The notes beneath the pieces were generated by a model. The model saw only the letters and a program-made list of their open reading frames with translations, searched no databases and was not told where the DNA came from. This document shows positions 33,093 to 41,963 of a stretch of DNA of 64,000 nucleotides, piece by piece (position 1 is the stretch's first letter; each line of letters begins with the position of its first letter). The DNA comes from Salivita marina (GTDB taxonomy: Bacteria > Pseudomonadota > Gammaproteobacteria > Pseudomonadales > Azotimanducaceae), in the NCBI GenBank assembly GCA_038144425.1, contig JAYQNS010000004.1, forward strand, positions 248,001 to 312,000, given 5' to 3'. Made by a program: the position numbers and the translations under genes.

Positions 33093-33725
33093 CTAGTCGC
33101 GCATTTCTCGCTCAACTTCCGAGAGGCTTGCCTGGAAGCCATCGCGCTCGAAGAGACGCTCAGCGTACTTCAGCAACGGCCGGCACTGTTTCTCCGGGAG
33201 GGCGATGCCGACCTTAGGCAAACGCCACAGAATCGGCGCCACGCAGCAATCTGCAAGGGTGAACTCATCGCTCATGAAGAAGGGCTTTTCCGCGAAGATC
33301 GGGGACACGGCCATAAGGCTTTCCCGAAGCGACTTCCGCGCCTTGGTCAGGGCCGTTTCCCTTCCCTTACCCACCATGAGCAGATCCAGGTGCGCGCACC
33401 AATCTCGCTGAATGCGATGCATCCAGAGACGGGAGAGCGCCCTCGCGACGGGATAAACGGGCAGCAGGGGCGGATGGGGGAAGCGCTCATCGAGGTATTC
33501 CATGATGACCATGGACTCATACAGCACGAGATCCCGGTCGAGGAGCGTCGGTACGGCACCGTAGGGGTTCAGCTCTAGGAGCTCCTCGGGCTTGTTGTTT
33601 CCATCGACCTCAATGGTGTCGACGGTGACACCCTTTTCCGCCAGCACCATACGCACGCGGTGACTGTAATGATCCGTACCGTCAGAGAAAAAGGTCATTG
33701 AGGAGCGCTTTGCAACGACACCCAT
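33093..33725 (-). CDS. sspA: Stringent starvation protein A (GST-fold RNA polymerase partner)
   Basis: 210 aa. The glutathione-transferase-like fold starts MTFFSDGTDHYSHRVRMVLAEKGV, with NPYGAVPTLLDRDLVLYESMVIMEYLDERFPHPPLLP closing the thioredoxin-like domain, and a helical C-terminal domain with ADCCVAPILWRLP. SspA binds RNA polymerase and affects stress and virulence genes. It is the first gene of sspAB and lies downstream of petABC, as in Pseudomonas. Confidence 0.95.
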   Translation of the reverse strand: MGVVAKRSSMTFFSDGTDHYSHRVRMVLAEKGVTVDTIEVDGNNKPEELLELNPYGAVPTLLDRDLVLYESMVIMEYLDERFPHPPLLPVYPVARALSRLWMHRIQRDWCAHLDLLMVGKGRETALTKARKSLRESLMAVSPIFAEKPFFMSDEFTLADCCVAPILWRLPKVGIALPEKQCRPLLKYAERLFERDGFQASLSEVEREMRD

Positions 33726-33781
33726 GGCGGAGTCCCCGTGCGTTATAGTTTTTTGAAAGCCTATGGGCCGCTAGAAGGAGA

Positions 33782-33799
33782 CTGCGTCCGAGGACGCAG
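33782..33799 (-). terminator. Stem-loop after petC
   Basis: A 7-bp stem CTGCGTC / GACGCAG with a 4-nt loop lies 13 nt 3' of petC and before sspA. The following minus-strand sequence TCTCCTTCT is only a weak T-tract, so termination may be partial. Confidence 0.5.
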
Positions 33800-33812
33800 C
33801 CCTTTCAGAGCC

Positions 33813-34580
33813 TTAGTGCACTTCCTTCTGGTATTCCCGGCCTAGGAGCCAGGTGAACACGTAGAGCACCAGGAGGAACAGGATGACGTAAACGCCAATG
33901 CGCTGCCGATCTAGGCGGTAGGGTTCGCCCGTATAGTCAAGAAAGTTCACAAGATCATAAATCGCCGCGTCATATTCCTCAGCACTCAAAAGCCCAGTAC
34001 CGGCCTCGACTTCGATGACGCCGCACTGCTCGGAGGTCTTGGGTTGGCCCGAAAGCCCGTCACGAGAGCCATCCGGCACTTGCTTGCACACCTTTCGAGG
34101 CACCCCTTGGAGTTCAATGAGCGCATGGGGCATGCCCGCATTTGGCAGCACATCGTTGTTCACGCCGAGGGGCCGGCTCGGATCGAGGTAAAACCCCTTC
34201 AGATAGCTGTAAACCCAATCCGTGCCCCGCACCCGAGTGACCATGGACAGGTCCGGGGGCTGCGCCCCAAACCAATTCTTGGCCCCAGCCGCCGGCATGG
34301 CATTAGTGATGTGGGAACCCATGTCAGCCCCCGCAGGCAACAGGCTTGCCTGGTAAAGATCGGTAGGAATGCCTAGATCTTCCGCGGTCCGCACGTGGCG
34401 CTGGTGCTCTAGCGAATGGCAGCCCAGGCAGTAGTTCATGAACAGCTTGGCTCCCTGCTGGAGCGATGGCAAATCCCGGTGATCGGGCGTCATGGGCTCC
34501 AGGTGTACGCCGCTGTCGGCAGCCAGCGCCGCAGGGGTAGTCAGGGCGCAAAAGCCCAAAATGGTTAAGAAACGCTTCAT
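33813..34580 (-). CDS. petC: Cytochrome c1 of the bc1 complex
   Basis: 255 aa. A signal peptide (FLTILGFCALTTPAALA) is followed by the haem motif CLGCH in NYCLGCHSLE, the region around MPHALIELQG, and a C-terminal membrane anchor (IGVYVILFLLVLYVFTWLLG). Membrane-anchored, it passes electrons from the Rieske protein to soluble cytochrome c. Its start abuts the petB stop. Confidence 0.96.
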   Translation of the reverse strand: MKRFLTILGFCALTTPAALAADSGVHLEPMTPDHRDLPSLQQGAKLFMNYCLGCHSLEHQRHVRTAEDLGIPTDLYQASLLPAGADMGSHITNAMPAAGAKNWFGAQPPDLSMVTRVRGTDWVYSYLKGFYLDPSRPLGVNNDVLPNAGMPHALIELQGVPRKVCKQVPDGSRDGLSGQPKTSEQCGVIEVEAGTGLLSAEEYDAAIYDLVNFLDYTGEPYRLDRQRIGVYVILFLLVLYVFTWLLGREYQKEVH

Positions 34581-35863
34581 TAGGCAGGCACCCTCTCTGG
34601 GACGGGCTTCGTCTTCTCAACCCGGGTGTACCAGGGCATGAGCACGAAATAGGCGAAGTAGCCCGCCGTACCGACCTGGGCCAACAGCGTGTAGAAGGGG
34701 CTGGCGGCTTGCGTACCGAGCCACCCGAGGAGGAAGAAAGACACGATGAACATAGCCAGCATGCCCTTGGAGATCGCACCCTTATAGCGAATGGACTTCA
34801 CGGGGCTACGATCGAGCCAGGGCAGGACCGCCGGTAGGGCGATGGCCCCCACCATGACCACAAAACCCCAGAACTTCGCGTCCATCCCGAAGAGTGGGTA
34901 GGTCGCGGCGCGGAGCATTGCGTAGAAGGGCGTGTAGTACCACACCGGCGCGATGTGATCGGGCGTCTTGAGCGGGTTCGCCTGTTCAAAGTTCGGCGGC
35001 TCTAGGAAGTAGCCGCCCATTTCCGGGGCAAAAAACACCACGGAGCAGAATACGATGAGGAACAGAACGATCGCGGGAAGATCGTGGCCAATGGTGTAAA
35101 AGGGATGGAAGGCAATGGAATCGAGGGGCTTGCCGTTCTCGTCCTTATGCTTCTTCACGTCAATACCATCGGGGTTATTCGACCCCACGTGGTGCAGCGC
35201 AACGATGTGCAGAAACACCAGCATAATGAGCATGATGGGCAGGGCCACCACGTGGAGGGCAAAGAAGCGGTTCAGGGTGATCTCGCTCATGAGGAAGTCC
35301 CCGCGAACCCACTCCATCATGTCAGCGCCGACCACGGGAATGGCGCCCACCAGCGACACGATCACCTGCGCACCCCAGTAGGACATATTCCCCCAGGGGA
35401 GGAGGTACCCCATGAAGCCTTCGGCCATGAGCACGAGGAAAATCGCCATGCCAAAGAGCCAGATGAGTTCTCGAGGCTGCCGGTAGGAACCGTACATCAT
35501 GCCCCGGAACATGTGGAGGTAAACCACGATGAAAAACGCCGACGCGCCGCTAGAGTGGAGGTAGCGGAGGAGCCACCCAAATTCCACGTCGCGCATGATG
35601 TATTCGACGGAGGCAAAGGCCTTATCACCGGAGGGCACGTAGCTCATGGTGAGCCAGATCCCCGTGAGGAGCTGGTTGACCAACACCACCATGGACAGCA
35701 CGCCGAAGAGATACCACATATTGAAGTTCTTCGGCGCCCAATAGCGAGACAGGTGGTACTCGTAGGTCTCGACAAGAGGCATGCGGGCATCAATCCAGTT
35801 CACCACCTGGGTAACCCCGGCCACCACAGCGCCCGGCTTTTCTGACAATTTAGCGTCACTCAT
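34580..35863 (-). CDS. petB: Cytochrome b of the bc1 complex
   Basis: 427 aa with eight membrane helices. The haem-ligand helices contain RYLHSSGASAFFIVVYLHMFRGMMYGSYR and LNRFFALHVVALPIMLIMLVFLHIVALHHVGSNNP. The quinol-site motif is PVWY (HIAPVWYYTPFYAMLRA) rather than PEWY, a variant I recall from beta/gamma-proteobacterial cytochrome b. It oxidises ubiquinol and pumps protons by the Q cycle. It overlaps petA by one nucleotide. Confidence 0.97.
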   Translation of the reverse strand: MSDAKLSEKPGAVVAGVTQVVNWIDARMPLVETYEYHLSRYWAPKNFNMWYLFGVLSMVVLVNQLLTGIWLTMSYVPSGDKAFASVEYIMRDVEFGWLLRYLHSSGASAFFIVVYLHMFRGMMYGSYRQPRELIWLFGMAIFLVLMAEGFMGYLLPWGNMSYWGAQVIVSLVGAIPVVGADMMEWVRGDFLMSEITLNRFFALHVVALPIMLIMLVFLHIVALHHVGSNNPDGIDVKKHKDENGKPLDSIAFHPFYTIGHDLPAIVLFLIVFCSVVFFAPEMGGYFLEPPNFEQANPLKTPDHIAPVWYYTPFYAMLRAATYPLFGMDAKFWGFVVMVGAIALPAVLPWLDRSPVKSIRYKGAISKGMLAMFIVSFFLLGWLGTQAASPFYTLLAQVGTAGYFAYFVLMPWYTRVEKTKPVPERVPA

Positions 35864-36471
35864 TACGCGGACTCCTCATCTTCGCCGATCAACATGATCG
35901 CATCGGATTCAAAGGTATAAGGCGGCACCTCGAGATTCGAGGGCGCCGGTACGCCCGCATAAACGCGTCCGGAAAGATCGAACTTGGAGCCATGGCAGGG
36001 GCAGAAATAGCCCCCCTGCCAATTTCCATCGAAGGCCTGGGGCCCTACTTCCGGGTAGTACTTCGGCGAGCACCCCAGGTGGGTGCAGATGCCGATAAGA
36101 ACGGAGAGGTCTTTGCGCTCTTCCCGAGCGCGCCAGCGGTTTGCCGCGTAGCCGGGCTGCTGAGACGGCCGGGCGCTGCCGGGATCGGCAAGCATAGGCT
36201 CCAGCGCCTCAAGCTGATTCAGCATGGCGTCGGTGCGCTTCACCACAAAGATGGGTTTGCCCCGCCACTCGGGCAGCGGCCCGAGGATCTCGCCGGGGCG
36301 GAGCTTACTGACATCGGCGCGGACCGGCGCCCCTAGGGCTTTGGCCTTCGCACTGGGTTGCCAAGACGCGAGGAAGGGCACCGCGGCGCCTACCACGCCG
36401 GCGCCGCCCACCACGGAGGTCGCGCCAATCAAAAAGCGGCGCCGGGCAAGGTTCACTTCGCCGTTGCTCAC
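35863..36471 (-). CDS. petA: Rieske iron-sulfur protein of the bc1 complex
   Basis: 202 aa. A Tat-type signal-anchor (LARRRFLIGATSVVGGAGVVGAAVPF) precedes the soluble domain. The 2Fe-2S ligands are in CTHLGC and CPCHGS (GGYFCPCHGSKFDLSGRVY). It accepts electrons at the Qo site and hands them to cytochrome c1. First gene of petABC. Confidence 0.97.
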   Translation of the reverse strand: MSNGEVNLARRRFLIGATSVVGGAGVVGAAVPFLASWQPSAKAKALGAPVRADVSKLRPGEILGPLPEWRGKPIFVVKRTDAMLNQLEALEPMLADPGSARPSQQPGYAANRWRAREERKDLSVLIGICTHLGCSPKYYPEVGPQAFDGNWQGGYFCPCHGSKFDLSGRVYAGVPAPSNLEVPPYTFESDAIMLIGEDEESA

Positions 36472-36657
36472 GAAGAGTCTCCCTGGTTGATTTGATCAGG
36501 TGTGCCGGGATGGATTCGGCAGAATCGTTGGCCGGATCAATCTCGTACGTTCGCCCGCGCCAGCCGGTGCGGAGTTTAACACAGCCAACCCCGTCCTGGG
36601 GCAGCCAATTTGCCTGTCTTCAGGCCCGCAAGGGGGAACCCCCGAGGGCCCGGAGAC

Positions 36658-36690
36658 ACAAAAACGCCCGAGCGGAAGACCGATCGGGCG
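36658..36690 (-). terminator. Rho-independent terminator of rplM-rpsI
   Basis: On the minus strand a 7-bp stem CGCCCGA / TCGGGCG with a 12-nt loop is followed by GTTTTTG. It lies about 37 nt after rpsI. The rest of the 255-nt gap up to petA holds the pet upstream region; I see no confident promoter there. Confidence 0.75.
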
Positions 36691-36726
36691 CAGGGGCCGC
36701 CGCCGGGCGGCTAAGCCTTTGCCGCC

Positions 36727-37143
36727 TTAGCGCTTGGAATACTGCGGACGCTTCCGCGCCTTGCGCAGTCCGACCTTCTTCCGCTCCACGGCCCGGGCAT
36801 CGCGAGTCACGAAGCCGGCCGCCCGCAGAGGCTGGCGCAGCGACTCATCGTACTCAATCAGCGCGCGGCTGATACCGTGGCGAATGGCTCCGGCTTGGCC
36901 GGAAGGGCCGCCACCGCGAACGGTAACGAACACATCGAGACGATCGGTCATTTCCGTGAGCTGCAGGGGCTGCATCACCACCATGCGCGACGTCTGACGA
37001 CCGAAGAATTCATCAAGGGGCTTATTATTTACCAGCACCCGACCTTGACCAGGACGAAGGAAAACGCGCGCCGCGGCGGTCTTCCGGCGCCCGGTGCCGT
37101 AGTTGCTGGACCCACCCCGGGCTGCGCTTGAAGCGATGCTCAT
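36727..37143 (-). CDS. rpsI: 30S ribosomal protein S9
   Basis: 138 aa. NYGTGRRKTAAARVFLRPG and the C-terminal signature GLRKARKRPQYSKR are unmistakable; the basic tail reaches the P-site tRNA. There is a short Ser/Ala-rich extension before the conserved start (MSIASSAARGGSS), so the protein is slightly longer than the E. coli one. It follows rplM after 10 nt. Confidence 0.97.
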   Translation of the reverse strand: MSIASSAARGGSSNYGTGRRKTAAARVFLRPGQGRVLVNNKPLDEFFGRQTSRMVVMQPLQLTEMTDRLDVFVTVRGGGPSGQAGAIRHGISRALIEYDESLRQPLRAAGFVTRDARAVERKKVGLRKARKRPQYSKR

Positions 37144-37153
37144 AATTCTGACC

Positions 37154-37582
37154 TCAGACTTCTAAGGGTTGCGGCTGTTGCGCCGCGTGGGGGTGCTCCG
37201 GGCCGGCATAGACCTTGAGCTTCTTGTAGACCGCCCGGCCGAGGGCGTTGCGGGGCAACATGCCCTTCACCGCAGCCTCGATCACCCGCTCCGGGTGCTC
37301 GGCAATCATGTCCTTGAACACCACGCCGCGAATCCCGCCGGGGTAGCCAGTGTGTCGCCAGTAGGTCTTCTGCTCGGCCTTGTTGCCGGTCACGGCGACC
37401 TTCTCAGCGTTGACCACAACGATGTAATCCCCCGTATCCACGTGCGGCGTAAACTCGGGCTTGTGCTTACCGCGCAGGCGGCGGGCGATTTCCGTGGCCA
37501 GACGTCCCAGGGTCTTATCCGCAGCGTCGATGAGTACCCAATCGCGCCGCACGTCGGCCGGCTTCGTGCTTTCCGTCTTCAT
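37154..37582 (-). CDS. rplM: 50S ribosomal protein L13
   Basis: 142 aa, normal length. WVLIDAADKTLGRLATEIARRLRGKHKPEFTPHVDTGDYIVVVNAEKV and MLPRNALGRAVYKKLKVYAGPEHPHAAQQP are family blocks. First gene of the rplM-rpsI operon, with its own promoter and a leader stem-loop upstream; in E. coli L13 represses its own operon through the leader. Confidence 0.98.
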   Translation of the reverse strand: MKTESTKPADVRRDWVLIDAADKTLGRLATEIARRLRGKHKPEFTPHVDTGDYIVVVNAEKVAVTGNKAEQKTYWRHTGYPGGIRGVVFKDMIAEHPERVIEAAVKGMLPRNALGRAVYKKLKVYAGPEHPHAAQQPQPLEV

Positions 37583-37601
37583 GGATTATGCAGTCCGTCG
37601 A

Positions 37602-37620
37602 CGGCGCCCCAACGGCGCCG
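37602..37620 (-). promoter_or_regulatory. Stem-loop in the rplM leader
   Basis: A 7-bp stem CGGCGCC / GGCGCCG with a 5-nt loop lies about 20 nt before the rplM ATG and some 10 nt after the expected transcription start. Its place in the 5' leader fits the known L13 autoregulation of this operon, but binding is not shown by the sequence. Confidence 0.5.
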
Positions 37621-37637
37621 GAAAAATAAGGCCGCGC

Positions 37638-37666
37638 ATAGTAGCTATTCCCCCCCCGGGTGACAA
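37638..37666 (-). promoter_or_regulatory. Sigma70 promoter of rplM-rpsI
   Basis: On the minus strand TTGTCA (5/6) and TACTAT (4/6) are separated by 17 nt; the -10 box is about 55 nt before the rplM start codon. The spacer contains a run of eight G, so its length depends on that run being called correctly. Confidence 0.65.
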
Positions 37667-37692
37667 GCGGGCCACCCACCCTTTTTCACCCC

Positions 37693-38796
37693 TCACGCCC
37701 GTCGCTCCCGGGCCAGGTATTCATGGGACTGCATCTCGAGCAGACGGGAGGCCGTTCTTTCGAACTCAAAGCGCAAGCGCGCGCCCTGGTAGAGGGTCGT
37801 AATGGGGGCCCCGGCGCTGCAGATGAGCTTCACCCCACGGTCGTAAAATTCATCTACAAGGCTCACAAAGCGCCGCGCCCCATCCTCCCGGCGCTCCGTA
37901 AATTGAGGTACGTCGCTAAGGAGCACGGTCGCGAACTCGTGAGCCAGCGCAATGTAGTCGTTCTGGCTTCGAGGCCCCTCGCACAGCGTCTCGTAGCGAA
38001 ACCACACCACATCGTCATGCTGCCCCAGGGTCGGCAAGCGCCGTCCCTCCACCTCCAAAGCGCCTGGCGTGGGCGCCAGCCCCCCCGTGAGGGCCTGATA
38101 GGCGCTCCCGAGGGCGGCTTCCGCCTCCGCGCCCAAAGGGGTGTGGTAAAGGGCCGCCTGGCTGAGCGCCCGGAGGCGATAGTCCGTGGCGCTTTGAAGC
38201 TCGTAGACTTCCGTATGTGTCTCCAGAAGCGCAATAGCGGGCAAAAAGCGCCGACGCTGAAGGCCATCCTTATATAAGCCCGCGGGAGGGACGTTGGAGG
38301 TGGTCACCAGGGTCACGCCCCGGGCGAACAGCGCCGCAAAGAGCTCTCCCAGGAGCATGGCATCCGTAATGTCCGAAACAAAAAACTCGTCAAAGCAAAT
38401 CACTCGGGTGCGTTTCGCCCACTGATCCGCAATGTGTTCGAGAGGATTAGCCTTTCCCGCTTCCGCCTTCAGGGCCTCGTGCACGCCACGCATGAAACGG
38501 TAGAAATGCATGCGCTCTCCGACCCCTGGAGGGAGCGCTTCGAAAAACAGATCCATGAGAAAGGTCTTACCTCTCCCCACCCCGCCCCAAAGGTAGAGGC
38601 CCTGGAGCGGTGCCCGGGGCGCGCGCCCACGAAGGCGCAGCCGATCGAGAAGACCTCGTGCCGGCGGAGAAGCGCGAAGGGCATCGGCCAGCGCGTCGAG
38701 CTTTTCCAGCGCTGCCCGCTGAGCCCGGTCTTCGCTAATTCGCCCTTCTCGCAGCGCCGTCTCGTAGCGCTCACTTGGTTTCGCCGGCGCGGCCAT
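37693..38796 (-). CDS. zapE: Cell division ATPase ZapE (AFG1-like)
   Basis: 367 aa AAA-type ATPase. Walker A is GGVGRGKTFLMDLFFEALP; Walker B is VICFDEFFVSDITDAMLLGELF; TTSNVPPAGLYKDGLQRRRFLPAI is a signature. It reduces FtsZ ring stability late in constriction and has mitochondrial AFG1/LACE1 relatives. It diverges from the degS/algW gene and its 3' end lies about 110 nt from rplM. Confidence 0.94.
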   Translation of the reverse strand: MAAPAKPSERYETALREGRISEDRAQRAALEKLDALADALRASPPARGLLDRLRLRGRAPRAPLQGLYLWGGVGRGKTFLMDLFFEALPPGVGERMHFYRFMRGVHEALKAEAGKANPLEHIADQWAKRTRVICFDEFFVSDITDAMLLGELFAALFARGVTLVTTSNVPPAGLYKDGLQRRRFLPAIALLETHTEVYELQSATDYRLRALSQAALYHTPLGAEAEAALGSAYQALTGGLAPTPGALEVEGRRLPTLGQHDDVVWFRYETLCEGPRSQNDYIALAHEFATVLLSDVPQFTERREDGARRFVSLVDEFYDRGVKLICSAGAPITTLYQGARLRFEFERTASRLLEMQSHEYLARERRA

Positions 38797-38889
38797 TTCC
38801 TAACCCTTTTCCCACCGTGGAATGCTTCAATAGGGGCCGCGACTCTAATGCCCCACCTTTTGAGGGGCAACACGAAAGGAGCTCACCGC

Positions 38890-39957
38890 GTGACGGCACC
38901 AACTCCCTGGGCGCGCGCCAAGCCTCTGATCCCCATTCTCGCCGGCATCGCCCTAGGGCTCGTCCTGGCTAGTCTCCTGCCCAGCGGAGGCAGTGACCGG
39001 CCCCAGGGCAGCTTTGCCGATGCGGTCGCCAAGGCCGCCCCCACCGTAGTGAACATTTACACCCGTAAGCGGCTGACGCCGGAGCCCCACCCCCTATGCG
39101 CTCTGCCCCGCTTCGAGGCCCTATGCCGCCAGCTCCCGGAACGTCGAACGCGCATGGAGGGTTCCCTAGGCTCTGGGGTCATTCTTGAAGCCCGGGGCCT
39201 CATCCTCACCAACAACCACGTCATCGCCGACGCCGACGACATCATGGTGGTCACCGCCGATGGTCGGGAATTCCCCGGGCGGGTTCTCGGCACGGACCCG
39301 AGCACGGACCTTGCCGTGGTTGAGATAACCCCTGAGGGGCCGCTACGCCCCGCGACGCTGCGCCCAAACTCGCTCCGAGTCGGGGACACGGTCTTGGCCA
39401 TTGGCAACCCCTTTGGACTTGGGCAGACGGTTTCCCAGGGCATCGTCAGCGCCCTCGGGCGTCAAACCCTGGGTACAAGCCCGTACGCGGACTTCATTCA
39501 GACCGATGCCGCCATCAATCCCGGCAACTCCGGCGGGGCCCTCATCGACAGCGAGGGCGCCCTGGTAGGCATAAACACTCTCATTTTCAGCCGCTCCGGA
39601 AGCTTCGAAGGCATCGGCTTTGCCCTCCCCGCGGCTCTGGCCCTTGAGGTTGCCCAGGAAATAGAAAGCCAGGGGCAGGTGATTCGAGGCTGGCTGGGTC
39701 TGGACGTCACAGCGAGCGCGGACGGCGCGGGCTTGATGGTAACAGCGGTGCTCGCTGGCGGGCCCGCCAGTCTCGCGGGACTCCGCCCCGGAGACCGGCT
39801 CCTGGCGCTCGATGGCCGACCCGCCCGACAGGTTCGGGAACTCGCCCAGCACATCGCGAGCCTCACGCCGGGGAGCCGCCTTCCCCTGGTGATTGAACGG
39901 CAAGGGCGGCAGATCTCCTTAGATGCCCGCGTGGGGCAGCGCCCTCCCCAACGCTAG
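38890..39957 (+). CDS. Membrane-anchored Deg serine protease, DegS/AlgW type
   Basis: 355 aa. The GTG start is set by AAGGAG 8 nt upstream; the frame is open further upstream but without homology. One N-terminal membrane helix (PLIPILAGIALGLVLASLL) anchors a periplasmic trypsin-like domain with H110 (TNNHVIADAD), D140 (DPSTDLAVV) and S214 (NPGNSGGALID). One C-terminal PDZ domain (about 265-350, RGWLGLDV to LPLVIERQGR). One PDZ plus an uncleaved anchor fits DegS/AlgW, which cuts anti-sigma factor RseA/MucA in the envelope stress response; position next to hisD matches algW in Pseudomonas. An unusual Cys pair (C70, C79) lies in the early loop. Confidence 0.9.
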   Translation: MTAPTPWARAKPLIPILAGIALGLVLASLLPSGGSDRPQGSFADAVAKAAPTVVNIYTRKRLTPEPHPLCALPRFEALCRQLPERRTRMEGSLGSGVILEARGLILTNNHVIADADDIMVVTADGREFPGRVLGTDPSTDLAVVEITPEGPLRPATLRPNSLRVGDTVLAIGNPFGLGQTVSQGIVSALGRQTLGTSPYADFIQTDAAINPGNSGGALIDSEGALVGINTLIFSRSGSFEGIGFALPAALALEVAQEIESQGQVIRGWLGLDVTASADGAGLMVTAVLAGGPASLAGLRPGDRLLALDGRPARQVRELAQHIASLTPGSRLPLVIERQGRQISLDARVGQRPPQR

Positions 39958-39970
39958 GCAGCCCGGTCCC

Positions 39971-41296
39971 CTAGGGGCCCTTATTGTGGTCAAAGCCTTC
40001 TACCCGGAGGGCCGCGGCCCGGGCATGGGCTTCGAGCCCTTCTCCCTCCGCTAGAAGCGCCGCGCTTTGCCCCAGCACCGCCGCCCCTTCCGGGGAAAAA
40101 CCGATAACGGAACTCCGCTTCTGGAAGTCGTCGACCCCCAGGGGCGAGGAGAAGCGCGCCGTGCCGAAGGTCGGAAGCACGTGGCTGGGCCCCGCAAGAT
40201 AATCTCCTAACACTTCCGCCGTGTGGCGACCCAGGAAAATGGCCCCGGCGTGACGAATGTCGGGCAGCAACGCTTCCGGGTGATCGACGGCAAGCTCAAG
40301 GTGCTCCGGGGCAATGCGGTTGATGAGGGCCACCCCAAGGGCCAGGCTAGGGACCTCAATCAGTGCCCCCCGGGCTCGAAGCGACGCTTCGATAATGGCT
40401 CGCCGGGGTCGGGCCGGAAGCGCCGCCTCTACCGCGGCCTCCACGGCATCGAGCAGGGCAGGATCGGGGCTGACCAAAATGGCCTGAGCCGCCTCGTCGT
40501 GCTCCGCCTGGGAGAACAGGTCCATGGCCAGCCAGTGCGGATCCTGGGCCCCCTCCGCTAGCACCAAAATCTCCGAGGGCCCGGCAATCATATCGATGCC
40601 CACGGGGCCAAATACCTGACGCTTCGCCTCGGCGACGTAGGCACCTCCAGGACCGACAATCTTGTCAACGGGGGAAAGGGTTTCCGTGCCAAAGGCAAGG
40701 GCCGCAATTGCCTGGGCCCCGCCCACGCGGTACACACGGTGCACCCCGGCAAGGTGCGCTGCGGCCAGTACGAGGGGATTAAGCACGCCGCCAGGGGTAG
40801 GCACGGTCATAATAACCTCGCGCACCCCAGCCACCTTCGCCGGTACGGCGGTCATCAGTACGGAGGAAGGATAGGCCGCCTGCCCCCCGGGCACATAAAG
40901 CCCCACCCGATCCAGGGGCCGAATCAACTGACCCAAAAGGTTTCCGAATTCGTCCTTGTAGCGCCACTCATCCCGGCGCTGGCGCTCGTGGTAAGCCGCG
41001 ATGCGATCCCGGGCCAGCTTAAGGGCGCTGCGCTCGGCCTCCGGTAAGGCCTCAAAGGCGTCCTGAAGGGCCTCCTGGGGCACTTCGAGCTCCGCGATGC
41101 TTTTCGCTTCCACACCATCAAACCGGGCCGTATAGGTCAGCAGGGCGTCATCACCCTTTGCCCGAACCTCGGCGATGATCTCCCGGACCCGCCCGCGAAC
41201 GGCGCCATCTTCGGCGAGCTCCCAATGCAGCAAGGCCTCAAGATCGTCCTGGAAATTGGGGGCAGCGGCGCGAAGCCGTCGAAGCACGCCGCTCAT
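39971..41296 (-). CDS. hisD: Histidinol dehydrogenase
   Basis: 441 aa zinc enzyme catalysing the last two NAD-dependent oxidations of histidine synthesis. Motifs: YVPGGQAAYPSSVLMTAVPAKVAGV, VHRVYRVGGAQAIAALAFGTE, VDKIVGPGGAYVAEAKR, DMIAGPSEILVLA, LFSQAEHDEAAQ with zinc ligands, and INRIAPEHLEL. It overlaps hisG (ATGA). hisC, next to hisD in Pseudomonas, is not here. Confidence 0.97.
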   Translation of the reverse strand: MSGVLRRLRAAAPNFQDDLEALLHWELAEDGAVRGRVREIIAEVRAKGDDALLTYTARFDGVEAKSIAELEVPQEALQDAFEALPEAERSALKLARDRIAAYHERQRRDEWRYKDEFGNLLGQLIRPLDRVGLYVPGGQAAYPSSVLMTAVPAKVAGVREVIMTVPTPGGVLNPLVLAAAHLAGVHRVYRVGGAQAIAALAFGTETLSPVDKIVGPGGAYVAEAKRQVFGPVGIDMIAGPSEILVLAEGAQDPHWLAMDLFSQAEHDEAAQAILVSPDPALLDAVEAAVEAALPARPRRAIIEASLRARGALIEVPSLALGVALINRIAPEHLELAVDHPEALLPDIRHAGAIFLGRHTAEVLGDYLAGPSHVLPTFGTARFSSPLGVDDFQKRSSVIGFSPEGAAVLGQSAALLAEGEGLEAHARAAALRVEGFDHNKGP

Positions 41297-41943
41297 GCGT
41301 CGGCCTCCTTTGAGGGCGCTGAGGGCAGGGCCGAGGCCAGCCCGTCGAGCATGGGGCGGAGCTCGGACTGGTGCTGCTTCATGGACGCTTTATTGACGAT
41401 GACCCGTGCACTGATGTTTTCGATGAGCGCCAGCGGAGCCAGCCCGTTAGCGCGAAGCGTATTGCCCGTGTCGACAATATCCACAATGAGATCGGCGAGG
41501 CCGATCAGAGGCGCTAGCTCCATGGCGCCGCCAAGGGGAATGACCTCGATCTGCTGGCCTTGGGCACTAAAGTAGCGCTGCGCAACCTTCACAAACTTCG
41601 TGGCCACCCGCAGCCGCTGGCCGGGGCGAGGAGTGAAGGCTGGGTCGCCGGCGGTCATGAGACGGCAGCGGGACAGGCCGAGATCAAGGGGTTCGTAATA
41701 GCCCTCTCCACCATGCTCCAGGAGCGTGTCCTTGCCCGTGATTCCCCAATCGGCAGCCCCGTGGGCCACGCAGGTCGGAACATCCCCGCTACGCACCACA
41801 AACAAACGAAGCCTGGGATTGCGGGTTTCGAAGATTAGCTTTCGGCTGCGTCGAGGATCTTCCAGGGGATCAAGGCCCGCGGTTGCCAACAGGGGCAGTA
41901 CCTCATCGAGGATCCTACCCTTATTCAGGGCGAGGGTGAGCAT
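41293..41943 (-). CDS. hisG: ATP phosphoribosyltransferase, short form HisG
   Basis: 216 aa, the short form that lacks the C-terminal regulatory domain and works with HisZ. LALNKGRILDEVLPLL, DVPTCVAHGAADWGITGKDTLLE, RVATKFVKVAQRYFSAQG and GLADLIVDIVDTGNTLRANGL are family blocks. It catalyses the first step of histidine synthesis. No hisZ lies in the window. Confidence 0.95.
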   Translation of the reverse strand: MLTLALNKGRILDEVLPLLATAGLDPLEDPRRSRKLIFETRNPRLRLFVVRSGDVPTCVAHGAADWGITGKDTLLEHGGEGYYEPLDLGLSRCRLMTAGDPAFTPRPGQRLRVATKFVKVAQRYFSAQGQQIEVIPLGGAMELAPLIGLADLIVDIVDTGNTLRANGLAPLALIENISARVIVNKASMKQHQSELRPMLDGLASALPSAPSKEADA

Positions 41944-41963
41944 GGGACATCCTTAGCTTAGCC

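Noticed and set aside
38434..38889. Upstream start for the Deg protease
   Set aside because: The extra 152 codons lie across zapE on the other strand; the GTG at 38890 has an AAGGAG site and begins the membrane anchor.
39935..39990. CCCCTAGGGG palindrome between the Deg protease gene and hisD as a terminator
   Set aside because: The palindrome has no loop and no T-tract on either strand.
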